Assembly (NCBI GenBank): GCA_023362775.1 | Contig: JALMGJ010000008.1 | Location: 20,708,501-20,772,500 of the forward strand | DNA from: Charina bottae | Taxonomy: Eukaryota > Chordata > Lepidosauria > Squamata > Charinaidae | Reading direction: 5' to 3' | Length of the DNA stretch: 64,000 nucleotides | Shown: in pieces, positions 48,301 through 58,907 of the stretch | Position numbering within the stretch: the stretch's first letter is position 1 | Layout: each line of letters begins with the position of its first letter | The notes under the pieces: model-generated | The model's input: the letters and a program-made list of their open reading frames with translations, nothing else | The model's database searches: none | Told to the model about the DNA's origin: nothing | Translations under genes and position numbers: made by a program

Positions 48301-50175
48301 TACATACATAACAATAGATTGTAGCCACCTGCAATTTTAATTTTCTAAATCAGAGCTTTCCAAAGTGCCACCGCTGGCGACACACCGGCGACGGCGGCGG
48401 TGCGGATGGGGCGCATGTGCACGGCGGCGGCGCGGGGGGACGTACGGCGGCACGCGCACGGTGAAGGCGGCAGCGGCTGCCGTGCACACACCACCACTTC
48501 CGGGTGGTGTGGCGACACACCACGCTGTGTGTGGCAACACACTTTTGTGTCGCGACACACAGTTTGGAAAGCTCTGTTCTAAATAAATTCCCTGCCAGTC
48601 CTTAACAATTCCAACTGTCAGTGAGAGAGCTTTCTTCCCACAAGTATATCAACTCATGGGGAAGGAGCCACCCTGTCAGATAATTCTTTTACAATCTCCA
48701 GCTCCCTTATTGGTGAGAACATACCATACTTACTTCACACACTATCATTTTTGTACACTTAGAAGCAGTAGGAGCAAACTGCTGTTAAAATATTCTACAG
48801 AGAATGAAGTGTTCCTTACACTGCAATTCGTACAGCAAATGCCAGCTTGTGACCATCAGGCATTATCAGCTGCCCAGGTTTCTGTTCCATGCGCCGCAGA
48901 CGGACATCATCTCTGTGTTTCCGCTGAGAGTCTCTCAAAAAAACTTCAAGGCGTTTGAATCTGATCTGTTTTCCACTCTGATGCTAAAAAAAGGAAAATG
49001 TTTAAGACATACTTAAATCGCTGCATTGCTATTTACTGTATGTGCTGCAGTTTTAATGAGATCCAAGTGTTTAAAAAGCCTCCAATGACAGTGGTCTACG
49101 GGTTAATAGTTACAGTCAATTAAATAAGAGAGAAAAGGGATAAAGGAGTAACTACAAATGAGGCCAGACAGCCAGTGAAAAATAAAATACGATGTCTGGG
49201 TTTTGATGAAACAAAAAACCCAGTTTTGTTATAGCAAAAATTAACATGGTTAAAAAGTGTTCTGTATCTTTATGAAGACACATCACTAAGCATAGCACTC
49301 AGCCACAGTACTTATTTATTGACTTTTATCCTGCCTTTTATTTTGATCAACTCAAGGTGGCATACATACCTAACCCTCCTTTCTCCACAACAGCCCTGTG
49401 AAGTGAGTTGGGCTGAAAGAAGAGTGACTGGCCCAAGCCAGCTTTCATTCCTAAGGAAGGACTAGATTCACACTCTCCAAGTTCTAGTCCAGGATCCTGG
49501 TCACTATACCAAATTGGATCTCAACAGGCCACCATGATTCATATAACCATATGAAGATTATTCTAGCTAGGCTTTTATAAATAAGGAACATGAAAAGTGG
49601 AAGGGTTTAAGTTTTGTCAAATGTAAGCATCAATCTGTGAGAGAGAATGACAGGAGAAAGCACCTATTCTTGGAGGAGGGAGGCATAAAATGTGAAGATA
49701 AACCATAGAACTTCCCAGATATGGCATCAATTCCTGTAAACCAACTGAGAAAGAGAAATGATATAGCTTAGGTCCCTATTTATACTGCATCTCTTTTTCC
49801 AATAGTCTTAACTCAAACCTTGTTTGCCAACCTGATTTTGAAATTACTTTAGACTTGGGTTTTTTTAAAAAAAAATCCTCTGGTATTTGCTTCTCCTTAA
49901 TCTCAGTCACAGCTGGCCTGTCAGAGAATATTTCTGCCAAAAGCAATCCAGGGTCTTCACCTTACCACATCTTACAGCACGCCCTGCCCCATATTAGGTG
50001 ACCCCTACCTTTCTCTTGTCTAGTAGAGCTTGCTTTGCCTGGGTGGCCTTGATTGCCTGATAGACCTTTCTTTTCTTTAGGATGTTTTCTGGTACCAAAG
50101 GAATCTTCTTTGGGGGCCTAAAGAAACACATGTATTATTTAGTGTAATTCAGTACATTTGTAAAGAAAGAAAGAG

Positions 50176-50225
<50 letters not shown>

Positions 50226-50862
50226 CAATCTAATCTCTATCCAATTTATATCACCGCCCATCTCCCCCCCCAGAGGGGACTCTGGGCGGTTAGGGTTTTA
50301 CACCCAGTGACACGCAATCTATTATTTATAGGCCTTCATACTTAGCAAGGACCCTAGAAAGTCTGTTTAAATCTCACTGATGCCCATTGGGTGCATACAA
50401 AGTATGATAAACTCTAGATCTAAACTCTCATTTGGGAAGGAAGGTAAAAATAGGCACCGTTACCTGTCGAAATTATAATTAAACGCATCAGGAATTACTT
50501 CTTTGACACGATCTTCCATAGGGATTTTATCTACTGCTTTTTCCTCTGAAGAAGCCAGCATTTTAAGTCAAGCAACTTTATTCTGCTGCTGCTTCTCCTT
50601 CCGGCCCGCCACGCAATTAAGCCACCCGTTCTCAATCTTGGTCCACTAAACGTTCCTAGTCCATCGAAATCCACGCACAGCCTCCTAGAAATCAAGACTT
50701 TCCCACAACGATCTTCCTCCACCGATCTAGCGAAAACTCACCCACCGTTCACATAAATCTCTAATCACGAATATACAATCCCACAAATCTATCCGAACAC
50801 CGCCCTGCCGAGAGATGGAAACAGATTATCCTACATATCAAAACTCACTCAAGCTCCGCCAT
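45388..50862 (-). CDS. RPL7L1: RPL7L1, ribosomal protein uL30-like, 6 exons
   Basis: RPL7L1 is the L7/uL30 paralogue related to yeast Rlp7, a nucleolar pre-60S assembly factor rather than a mature ribosomal protein (family knowledge). Exons on the minus strand: 50849-50862, 50009-50117, 48820-48983, 46626-46763, 45739-45848, 45388-45596. Exon 1 encodes only MAEL plus two bases. All junctions are AG/GT, and 744 nt give 247 residues, one more than the human form as remembered. Diagnostic strings: [65 protein letters not shown], and the C-terminal [20 protein letters not shown], which separates RPL7L1 from RPL7. Introns contain a hAT MITE, an LTR/gag fragment, a CORE-type SINE, an L2 tail and a TATC array. 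A candidate polyadenylation signal reads AATAAA on the minus strand at 44898-44903. Confidence 0.95.
47250..48110 (+). mobile_element. LTR retrotransposon fragment: LTR plus gag start
   Basis: TGTCATGGTCTCC resembles the start of Ty3/gypsy-type LTRs. The LTR-like unit runs to about 47584 and ends in an inverted repeat (47549-47582). After a leader, an ATG at 47655 opens 134 codons ([12 protein letters not shown] onward; acidic then Pro/Ser-rich), a plausible gag N-terminus. The sequence then jumps to a G-rich, polypurine-tract-like run at 48076-48091. No pol and no second LTR. The family is uncertain. Confidence 0.5.
48351..48576. mobile_element. hAT MITE copy 5, RPL7L1 intron 3
   Basis: Ends CAGAGCTTTCCAAA and GTTTGGAAAGCTCTG; 8-bp duplication TTCTAAAT (48343-48350, 48577-48584). 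The core is CGG-rich, and the right part (gtgtgtggcaacacactttt) is shared with copy 1. Confidence 0.9.
49313..49515 (-). mobile_element. CORE-type tRNA SINE in RPL7L1 intron 2
   Basis: On the minus strand: ccaatttggtatagtgacca head, then the CORE block and ttcatttataaa-type tail. More diverged than the copy at 28035. Confidence 0.7.
50170..50226 (+). repeat. (TATC)n array seeded by an L2 tail
   Basis: About 13 TATC units. Immediately right is the minus-strand L2 3' end (50227-50305: tttatatcaccgcccatctc, then gactctgggcggtta), so the array sits exactly where the L2 tail would be. Confidence 0.9.
50227..50305 (-). mobile_element. L2 3'-end fragment
   Basis: On the minus strand: taaccgcccagagtc, then gagatgggcggtgatataaa, the L2 3' signature seen at 21850. 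Confidence 0.8.
50464..50561 (-). CDS. possible alternative first exon of RPL7L1
   Basis: An ATG at 50561 opens 32 codons plus two bases ([14 protein letters not shown] to FNYNFD), ending at a good GT donor (CAG then gtaacg). The phase (two bases) equals that of exon 1, so splicing to the exon at 50009-50117 keeps the RPL7L1 frame and reads through FDR into [10 protein letters not shown]. An in-frame TGA just upstream means it cannot be an internal coding exon in this frame unless the acceptor lies within it. This is inferred from sequence only; it could equally be a chance open stretch. Confidence 0.35.
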
Positions 50863-50895
50863 GGCTTCTTCCGCTGCACCAGCGATGAGGGCACC

Positions 50896-50905
50896 GCGCA
50901 TGCGC
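50896..50905. promoter_or_regulatory. NRF1 palindrome at RPL7L1 promoter
   Basis: GCGCATGCGC is a perfect NRF1 core palindrome, 34 bp upstream of the RPL7L1 ATG (50862). The start context itself, CCATGGCGG, resembles the YY1 motif common at ribosome-biogenesis genes. Confidence 0.6.
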
Positions 50906-51607
50906 AAACTGGCCGCCGCAAAATTGAAGGAAATGATTCGTATTTGAGCCGTAAAGTGACTCTATTATGAAACCTTTGCTTGGTAAGAAACGTTAGGTCG
51001 GTCCTTTTATGGTTTTTATTCCCTTAAAAGATGTAATCCAGTCCATAGTTGTTGTTTTAAAATAGAACTTGTATTATTGGCTGGAAAGAGCGGAAAGGGA
51101 CTTTTCTAGATAGCTTTGAAAGCTCGGAGGAGGGAGCAGAAAGAAATTGCAGTTTTCCCATTGAAACCCGCTGAGAAGTTATAAGCCTACCAGATCTGGA
51201 TTACACAAATCCAGGTGATTCCCCTAGACGATCCGGAAGATCTAGAGGTCCAGATTAGATAAACCTAGAAATTCAAGAGTTTTATCCTGGAGTCAAGCAA
51301 CAAGGTCCACTCGGAATTAAGAGATGGAGAAATTGTAAGACCACCTAGAATTTCTAGTGCAGGTCTTATTTCAGGTCTTGTTTCGGTTTTAAGGTTTCCA
51401 GCACTTCGAAAATGCGATATCGGTGCCGAGATAGCCATGATTGAGTAGGAATGTTTTATGCCCGCCTTGCAATATTAGTACTGCACATCACAAAGAGATG
51501 GCAACTTGTTTGCGAACGAATGGCTCGTTCTAAACTTAAATTGCCTGTTCAAATAAGGCAAATGCAACACTAATGCATGTGCTTAGTTGCCTTGTGCTCC
51601 ATTGATT
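50906..51607. other. upstream of RPL7L1, nothing recognised
   Basis: CpG-richer promoter side giving way to unique sequence. No divergent gene could be recognised. Confidence 0.4.
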
Positions 51608-51618
51608 TAATTGAGAAT

Positions 51619-53735
51619 TTGTTGTTGTTCAGTCATTTAGTCATCTCCGACTCTTCGTGACCTAATGGACCATAGCACGCCAGGCCTTCCTGTCCTCCAC
51701 TGCCTCCCGGAGTTTACTCAAATTCATGTTCGCTACATCGGTGATGCTATCTAACCATCTCATCCTCTGCCGTCCCCTTCTCCTTTTGCCTTCAGTCTTT
51801 CCCAGCATCAGGGTCTTTTCCAGTGAGTCCTCTCTTCGCATTAGGTGGCCAAAGTATTTGAGCTTCAGCTTCAGCATCTGTCCTTCCAATGAGCAGTCCA
51901 GGTTGATTTCCTTTAGGATTGACTGGTTTGACCTCCTTGCAGTCCAAGGGACTCTCAAGAGTCTTCTCCAGCACCACCGTTCAAAAGCATCAATTCTTCG
52001 GCGCTCAGCCTTCCTTATGGTCCAACTCTCACAGCCATACATTACTACTGGGGAAACCATAGCTTTAACTATACGGACCTTTGTCGGCAAGGTGATGTCT
52101 CTGCTTTTTAATATGCTGTCTAGATTTGCCGTAGCTTTCCTCCCAAGGACCAAGCGTCTTTTAATTTCATGGCTGCAGTCACCGTCTGCGGTGATCTTGG
52201 AGCCCAAGATAATAAAATCTGTCACTGCTTCCATTTCTTCCCCTTCTATTTGCCAGGAAGTGATGGGACCAGATGCCATGATCTGAGTTTTTTTTAATGT
52301 TGAGTTTCAAGCCAGCTTTTGCACTCTCCTCTTTCACCCTCATCAAGAGGCTCTTTAGTTCCTCTTCACTTTCTGCCATTAGGGTGGTATCGTCTGCATA
52401 TCTGAGGTTGTTGAGATTTCTCCCGGCAATCTTAACTCCGGCTTGTGATTCATCCAGCCCAGCATTTCTCATGATGTACTCTGCATATAAGATAAATAAG
52501 CAGGGTGATAATATACAGCCTTGTCGTACTCCTTTCCCAATTTTGAACCAGTCGGTTGTTCCATGTCCGGTTCTAACTGTTGCTTCTTGACCCGCATACA
52601 GGTTTCTCAAGAGACAGGTAAGGTGGTCTGGTACTCCCATCTCTTTAAGAATTTGCCACAGTTTGTTGTGATCCACACAATCAAAGGCTTTAGCATAGTC
52701 AATGAAGCAGAAGTAGATGTTTTTCTGGAACTCTCTTGCTTTTTCCATGATCCAGCGAATATTGGCAATCTGATCTCTAGTTCCTCTGCCTCTTCGAAAC
52801 CCAGCTTGCACTTCTGGTAGTTCTCGGTTCACATACTGCTGAAGCCTAGCTTGTAGGATTTTGAGCATAACCTTGCTAGCATGTGAAATGAGCGCAATTG
52901 TACGGTAGTTTGAACATTCTTTGGCATTGCCCTTCTTTGGAATTGGAACGTAAACTGACCTTTTCCAATCCTGTGGCCACTGTTGAGTTTTCCAAATTTG
53001 TTGGCATATTGAGTGCAGCACTTTAACAGCATCATCTTTTAGGATTTTAAATAGCTTAGCTGGGATACTGTCTTCTCCGCTAGCTTTGTTGTTAGTAATG
53101 CTTCCTAGGGCCCACTTGACTTCACTCTCTAGGATGTCCGGCTCAAGGTCAGTGACCACACCATCGTATTTATCAGGGACATTAAGATCTTTCTTGTATA
53201 GTTCTTCTATGTATTCTTGCCACCTCTTCTTAATCTCTTCTGCTTCTGTTAGGTCCCTGCCTTTTTTGTCCTTTATCATGCCCATCTTTGCACAAAACGT
53301 TCCCTTGATATCTCCGATTTTCTTGAAGAGATCTCTAGTCTTCCCCATTCTATTGTTTTCCTCGATTTCTTTGCATTGTTCATTTAAGAAGGCCTTCTTA
53401 TCTCTCCTTGCTATTCTCTGGAAATCTGCATTCAGTTGGTTATATCTTCCCCTTTCTCCCTTGCCTTTTGCTTCCCTTCTTTCCTCAGCTATTTGTAAAG
53501 CTTCATCAGTCAGCCACTTTGCTTTCTTGCATTTCTTTTTCTTTGGGATGGTTTTAGTTGCTGCCTCCTGTACAATGTTACGAACCTCCATCCATAGTTC
53601 TTCAGGCACTCTGTCTACCAGATCTAATCCTTTAAATCTATTCCTCACCTCCACTGTATATTCATAAGGGATATGATTTAGGTCATACCTGAGTGGTCTA
53701 GTGGTTTTCTCTACGTTCTTCAATTTAAGCCTAAT
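51619..53735 (-). mobile_element. BovB (RTE) LINE copy B, 2.1 kb with target duplication
   Basis: Minus strand. The 514-codon frame (52179-53723) covers the linker after the endonuclease, then RT: IPIPKKGNAKECSNYRTIAL, QAGFRRGRGTRDQIANIRW, FIDYAKAFDCVDHNKLW, VRQGCILSPCLF and catalytic YADDTTLMAES. A second frame (51662-52279) continues with ILGSKITADGDCSHEIK to the GKRRRGRQRMRWLD end. The two frames are separated by one extra base in an A-run (T8 at about 52288 on the plus strand, T7 in copy A). TAATTGAGAAT flanks the element (51608-51618, 53736-53746). The endonuclease is lost by 5' truncation. Confidence 0.95.
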
Positions 53736-53746
53736 TAATTGAGAAT

Positions 53747-55081
53747 ACTGTATTTCATTTCTTAAAGGAGCCAGATATATTTTCTTTTAATATGAAGAGT
53801 GAATGAAGGTACGGTATAAGAAATAATAACTTATTTTTTTGTCTGCAGAGACAAGACACTCATGTTCTCCAGTCATAACTGCTTAAAATTCTAGAGTTTT
53901 TTCTAGTTTTTCCTATTTAGGAGTGTTTTCAGAGAAGGGCAGTGGGGGGGAGAAGACTAAAATCCAAAGGATAGGGCTCTCTAATAAAGTATATAACACA
54001 AACATACACTTGAGAGTGGAGGCCTTTTGTTATTTCTTGTCTTTTTTAAATCAGAAGGGTTTTTCCCCACAGCAGTCTTAAGTTGCTTGATTCCTGCAAG
54101 TAAATTATCTGAAAATGAAGCTGGCTTAAAAAACCCTTTCCAGATTTCAGCCTTTACCTCCACTTTGGCCAAGGTGATGGCCTGGCACTTGGCCCCAACT
54201 GCTTATCACAAACCTGACTGACAGATTCCCCTGCTTCTTTACTGCCCCCGTCCTTGCCGGGAAAGCAAGGACCAATCCCTTTCCTTTCCATGGATGGGTC
54301 TTTGAGGATATGTGGTATCCACTGATGGCCTTTTGTATGGCACCCCCTCCATTGAGTTCCCCTGATACCTGTCACATTCCTGTCTGGAGTGTCCACTGAT
54401 AAACTTGGTTTTTTAAGGAAATAAAAGAAAACACACACCACAGTTTTATCATTCTTTAAATGTCACTTGGGCTGGAAGGGGAAAGTGGCAGCATTCTTGT
54501 CAATTTCACCTGCTTTTTAAAAAAGAAAAGAAAAAAGACCTTTACCTTTTCATGTTTCTGTTTTATGAACTTACAGTAAAAAGAAAAGTACCTTTCACCA
54601 TTCTACCAGTGAACTTTTAAACAGCAGTTTTCATCAATCTGGTGAAATGGGGGGGTGGGGGGGAACCAAAAAACAAAAACAAAACTAGGCTCACCATTCA
54701 AGGTCCTTTCAGAAGATAGCAGGCAGCCCGGCAGCCCAGGACAAAACGGCCATGGACTAGTGAGCAGAGGAGAGGGGCACTCCTGCCTTCAGCACAGTAG
54801 CCAAGTAGAGTAGAAACATTTGCCTACCACTGTACAGTGAAATGAAGTGCTGTAGCCAAATCAGATAGCACTGCTGATGGAAAACGCTACTTTCGATGTG
54901 CAAAAATAAAAGATAGAAAGAGGTTGCTTTCCTAGTGAGCTGGATTGCATAGAGGACAACATTGTGTGTTTCTGCCCTCAAGAAATGGTTAGTGACTATG
55001 AGTCAAGCTGGAGCAGCCTAGTAGTGCAAATTATCCTAGGATTTACTACTGTTACGTAAGTGTAACAATCCTAAACAATTA
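53747..55081. other. unidentified; overlapping minus frames at 53981-54441
   Basis: Two minus-strand open stretches (54154-54441, 95 codons; 53981-54172, 63 codons) overlap in different frames and could be one frame-shifted old coding relic, but no domain is recognised. The remainder is non-repetitive apart from a G-rich run near 54648. Confidence 0.3.
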
Positions 55082-55392
55082 CAGGTAAACCTCACTTAAT
55101 GACTGCCCTGTTTAGCGACTATTCAAAGTTATAACAGCGCTGAAAAAGTAACTATGACCAGTCCTCGCATTTACAACCATTGCAGCGTCCTGCGGTCATC
55201 TGATCGCCATTTGCAAGCTTCACAACTGGCTTCCAACAAGCAGATTCAATGGAGAACCCAGCAGTAAAATTGCAAGTCACAGTCACATGATGTCTTGCTT
55301 AATGACCCATGGTGATTTGCTTAACAACCACAGCAGAAGTGAGGTCGTAAGCCCATTGTGGTCACATGATGTTTCACTTAGTGACCGCATAA
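55082..55392. mobile_element. TA-site MITE, right end missing
   Basis: Left end after TA: CAGGTAAACCTCACTTAATG. The body has the family phrases gcgactattcaaagttataa, agtcctcgcatttacaacca and ttgcttaatgaccca. The right inverted repeat is not found. Confidence 0.7.
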
Positions 55393-56169
55393 TGCCCTCC
55401 ATAGAGTGGAACTTACTTCTGAGTAAGCATACATAGGCTTTCACACAAAATTTTCAATTCCACAGACAACAGCCACTCTAAAATTGTACAGTACAGTTAA
55501 AATTGTCCTTTGGAAAGGAATAAAAACTAAAGTCATTATTCAGCTATGCTGTTGTCAACACATATAAGTTTTAATTATCTTTGTCAGTCTTTTGTAATTG
55601 TTCCAGGAGTATTTCCAGACAGCTTAATAATAACAGAACCAGTGAGTTTAGGCTTGCTGTATAATGATTGTTAAATTATTCATTGGAGCTCTAAGAACAG
55701 ATTAATACATGCATGTGCACACACATCCCTCATTGACAGTGGAGGTGGACCTACGTAAGTGTGGAAAGCATAATTGCCTTACAAGCTGTACAGAAGCTCC
55801 AGGTGCTTCATTTTCAATTCTCTAAATCTTATACAATTGTTTCCATTCAGTGTTCCTAAATAGTTTGCATTTCAGAGTTAAATCATCTGCATAAATTAAA
55901 AAAAAGCATACAAAGTATGGGGAACAAACTGGAAAACCTAGAAATCTTAATGCAAGAACACCATTATGAAACCTGGTGGGGTGAAACTCATTTGTGGAAT
56001 GCAAGGATTGAACAGTGTTGCTTATCTGAAGAGAGAAGGCCAGAAAAAAATGGGAACAGTAATGGGCACAGGTGGAAACGTGAAGGAAATGCACATCTGA
56101 GATCTTCCTAAGATTCTTTTGTCTAATTTGCTGGTTTTCCTGCACCCCTTTCCCCATCTTCCAAGTTAA
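55393..56169. other. intergenic, nothing recognised
   Basis: No repeat ends or conserved frames. Confidence 0.4.
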
Positions 56170-56170
56170 A

Positions 56171-56255
<85 letters not shown>
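56170..56255 (+). repeat. (GT)n(GA)n microsatellite
   Basis: About 32 bp of GT followed by about 52 bp of GA. Confidence 0.98.
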
Positions 56256-56259
<4 letters not shown>

Positions 56260-57159
56260 GCAAAAATAGCACCAGACCCTGCCATGGCTTGCAACTAGAT
56301 AGGTTCTGTAGGATGGGATAACTGAAACTGATGACCTTCTGGGAAACTCTCACTTCAAGGGGGAGAGGGTAGTAACTGAAACTGACAAACATAGGAAAAC
56401 TAACAAGTAACAAAAAAATTCTTTAATGTCCCTTGTTATTTTCAGGACACCGCAGTGAGGAAAAACAGGTATCTTTCATCTAAACGATAAGATCTTCATC
56501 TTCAGAACAGTGTTAATACACAGTTGTGCAAATATTTCCTCTTTTCCTCTAAATAAAATAGTGGAGGGCTATTGTCCTCCCCTCCCCTCCCCTTGGTTGG
56601 AAGTAAGGTGAGAAGTTGATTTCAAAAATGTATTTTACTTGCGGGCTGGAGGCAAGAAAAGGACAATATCCTGCAAACAAGGAGAAACTTTGGAGTCATC
56701 ACAGCATGATAATCTTGTAGTAAACTGCAAATGGGGACAGGACCTGTGAGGTAAATGACCCTGAGAAACTAGTTGGGTTCAGATCCAGAGTGGCCTGATC
56801 TACATATAACATTAAGCCATAATGAATGACTTCACATATCAAACTAAACCAAAAAACAAATCTATGTTATGCTTAGTATAATATATAAACTCATGCAGTG
56901 ACTGCTCTCATAGATTTAAATTGGGATTTGAATTCTAACATAGTGGAATAAATTGCTGAATGTGGTAGGTATCCCTTCTCCAAACCCCACGGAGAAAAGG
57001 GTAGGTGAATATGAGTATACTAGCTAATAATAATAAATGCTTACCAAATGCAAAGCGTTCATCCCATGCATTTTTTATTTTATTTATCTGCAGTTGTCCT
57101 GTCTATGTTTTTATCTCCAAGGTGCATTGGGGTACTAGAGTTAAACCCAACTAAGTGAC
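56256..57159. other. intergenic, nothing recognised
   Basis: Unique sequence leading up to the 5S-derived SINE. Confidence 0.4.
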
Positions 57160-57329
57160 AGAACCTTTCCAACCTTGGCTGATTTTGAAAAGCTAACCAG
57201 GATTGTATCTGATTAGTACTTGATGGGAGATCCTGGAAGAAGGCAATGGCAGACCAGTTCCATATTGTAGCAAAGAAAACTGTGTGTGTGTGTGTGTGAG
57301 TTTTCTAGGAGTCAAGCTTGACTTGAAGA
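57160..57329 (+). mobile_element. 5S rRNA-derived SINE, interrupted by Penelope
   Basis: 57186-57235 resembles the 3' half of 5S rRNA (agctaaccagg, gattagtacttgatgggaga, tcctgg), which holds the internal promoter region. The tail gaaggcaatggcagaccag and gtcaagcttgacttgaag is of the BovB-like SINE tail type, with a short (GT)n. It is partial and cannot be a functional 5S gene. The Penelope element entered its tail. Confidence 0.7.
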
Positions 57330-57461
57330 CCATATGTCTATGGTCTTCTAAGACTCTCTACCATACTAGCACCTCTAGTTGGACACTCTGAACACCACAT
57401 CCATAATTCGGAAGAATTTGTTTCCAAAGCAAAGATCCTGAAACTGGATACAGATGAAACT

Positions 57462-58766
57462 ATGGTCTCCTTCGATGTGTCCTCCCTTTTCACCAGCATC
57501 CCCACCACTCATGCTCTATCCGCTGTCAGGAAGAGACTAGAAGAGGACAGCACCCTTGAAAGGAGAAACCATCTCAACCCAAACCAGATCTGCCATCTTC
57601 TGGACCTGTGTCTTAACACCACTTATTTCTCATACAGAGGTGACTTTTACAGACAAAAACACGGCTGTGCCATGGGTTCTCCTGTGTCACCCATTGTGGC
57701 CAATTTATACATGGAAGAAGTGGAGAAGAAAGCACTCAACACATTCCAGGGAACGGTGCCCACCCACTGGTTTAGGTATGTGGATGACACCTGGGTCAAA
57801 ATCAAGGCCCAGGAAGTACAGGCCTTCACGGACCATATAAACACTATAGATGCCAACATTAGGTTCACCAGAGAAGACACCAAGGACAACAGACTGACAT
57901 TCCTAGACTGTGAAGTCCTCATTGGGACCGGTGGCAAGCTAGAAATAGGGATCTACAGGAAACCCACACACAGAGATCAATATCTGATGTTTGACTCCCA
58001 CCATCCACTGCAGCACAAACTAGGAGTCATCAGGACATTGTCACACAGAGCAGAAACCATCTCCACCTCCATGGATTCCAAAAAGAATGAGAATCAGCAC
58101 CTGAGAACAGCTCTGAAGGCCTGTGGATATCCAAATTGGGCCTTCACCAAATCTAAATCTACCAGACCTAAAACAGCGACAGATAGGGCTGAGACTCAGA
58201 GTAAACGGAAGAACCTGGTCATTCCTTACATGGCTGGCGTGTCTGAAAAGATAAAAAGGATATTTGGCAAACACCACATACCTGTATATTTCAAACCCAC
58301 CAACACACTGAGACAGAGGCTTGTACACCCCAAAGATCAAACTCCAAAACACAAGAAAAGCAATGTAGTTTATGCAATCCAGTGCAGTGAGGAGTGCTCT
58401 GAACTCTACATTGGAGAAACCAAACAACCTTTGTATAGGAGGATGGCCCAACACATGAGGAGTAACACCACAGGACCAGAGTCAGCAGTTTATCTTCATC
58501 TAAAGGAAAAAGGACACTCATTTGAGGACATTAATGTTCACATTTTAGACAGAGAAGATAGGTGGTTTGAGAGAGGGGTCAAGGAATCCATTTATGCCAA
58601 CTTGGAAAATCCTTCCTTGAATAGAGGTGGGGGCCTCAGGCCCAATCTTTCCCCTATTTTCCTTCCTGCTTTGTCTTATGTGCCTAGGAAGATTAAGACC
58701 ATTTCGCAAGCTCAACAGCAGCATGGTAATCTTAACGATCCTCCTTTAGATGATAAAGGGGCTTAG
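57462..58766 (+). CDS. Penelope RT plus GIY-YIG endonuclease, 434 codons
   Basis: Uninterrupted frame; homology actually begins about 30 codons earlier (LVGHSEHHIHNSEEFV near 57373), so the ATG at 57462 is internal and the protein is 5'-truncated. RT motifs: SFDVSSLFTSIP, GCAMGSPVSPIVANLYME and the catalytic RYVDDTWV. A linker follows (NRLTFLDCEV, IYRKPTHRDQYL), then the GIY-YIG nuclease VVYAIQCSEECSELYIGET with QPLYRRMAQH, and a C-terminal HILDREDRWFERGVKESI. Penelope elements are telomerase-related RTs that use this nuclease for insertion. No stop or frameshift over 434 codons suggests recent insertion, though this copy cannot be autonomous. Confidence 0.93.
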   Translation: MVSFDVSSLFTSIPTTHALSAVRKRLEEDSTLERRNHLNPNQICHLLDLCLNTTYFSYRGDFYRQKHGCAMGSPVSPIVANLYMEEVEKKALNTFQGTVPTHWFRYVDDTWVKIKAQEVQAFTDHINTIDANIRFTREDTKDNRLTFLDCEVLIGTGGKLEIGIYRKPTHRDQYLMFDSHHPLQHKLGVIRTLSHRAETISTSMDSKKNENQHLRTALKACGYPNWAFTKSKSTRPKTATDRAETQSKRKNLVIPYMAGVSEKIKRIFGKHHIPVYFKPTNTLRQRLVHPKDQTPKHKKSNVVYAIQCSEECSELYIGETKQPLYRRMAQHMRSNTTGPESAVYLHLKEKGHSFEDINVHILDREDRWFERGVKESIYANLENPSLNRGGGLRPNLSPIFLPALSYVPRKIKTISQAQQQHGNLNDPPLDDKGA

Positions 58767-58858
58767 AAATAACATCTCAAAATAACCATGACCTAGCCCC
58801 AGGTGCAAGGTCACACAGCCACCTAGAAACATATTTAAGGATTCCCTTACTAACTTTG

Positions 58859-58907
58859 CTCAGACTGAAGAAGCTCCTTGGATAAGGAGCGAAACGTTTC
58901 CACTGAG
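58859..58907 (+). ncRNA. hammerhead-ribozyme-like motif in Penelope 3' terminus
   Basis: CTCAG (58859-58863), core CTGAAGA (58865-58871, fits CUGANGA), stem II GCTCCTT/AAGGAGC with loop GGAT (73-79, 84-90), GAA (91-93), minimal stem III AC/GT (94-97), candidate cleavage base T58898, and CTGAG (58903-58907) closing stem I. One extra A (58872) between core and stem II departs from consensus. Penelope elements are known to carry hammerheads with minimal stem III. Confidence 0.55.

Larger units (their letters stand above)
46764..48819. other. RPL7L1 intron 3, repeat-loaded
   Basis: Holds a short (TTATA)n run near 47125-47155, an LTR/gag-like fragment (47250-48110) and hAT MITE copy 5 (48351-48576). 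The rest is unique AT-rich sequence. Confidence 0.8.

Noticed and set aside
51726..52286. 186-codon plus-strand frame, with similar ones at 53086 and 30722
   Set aside because: Antisense shadows of the BovB reverse transcriptase.
53981..54441. Gag-like or host exon on the minus strand
   Set aside because: Two overlapping frames look vaguely protein-like but no motif or splice partner could be established; left as unidentified.
57186..57235. Possible 5S rRNA gene
   Set aside because: Only the 3' half-like segment, diverged, with a SINE tail; not a functional 5S gene.
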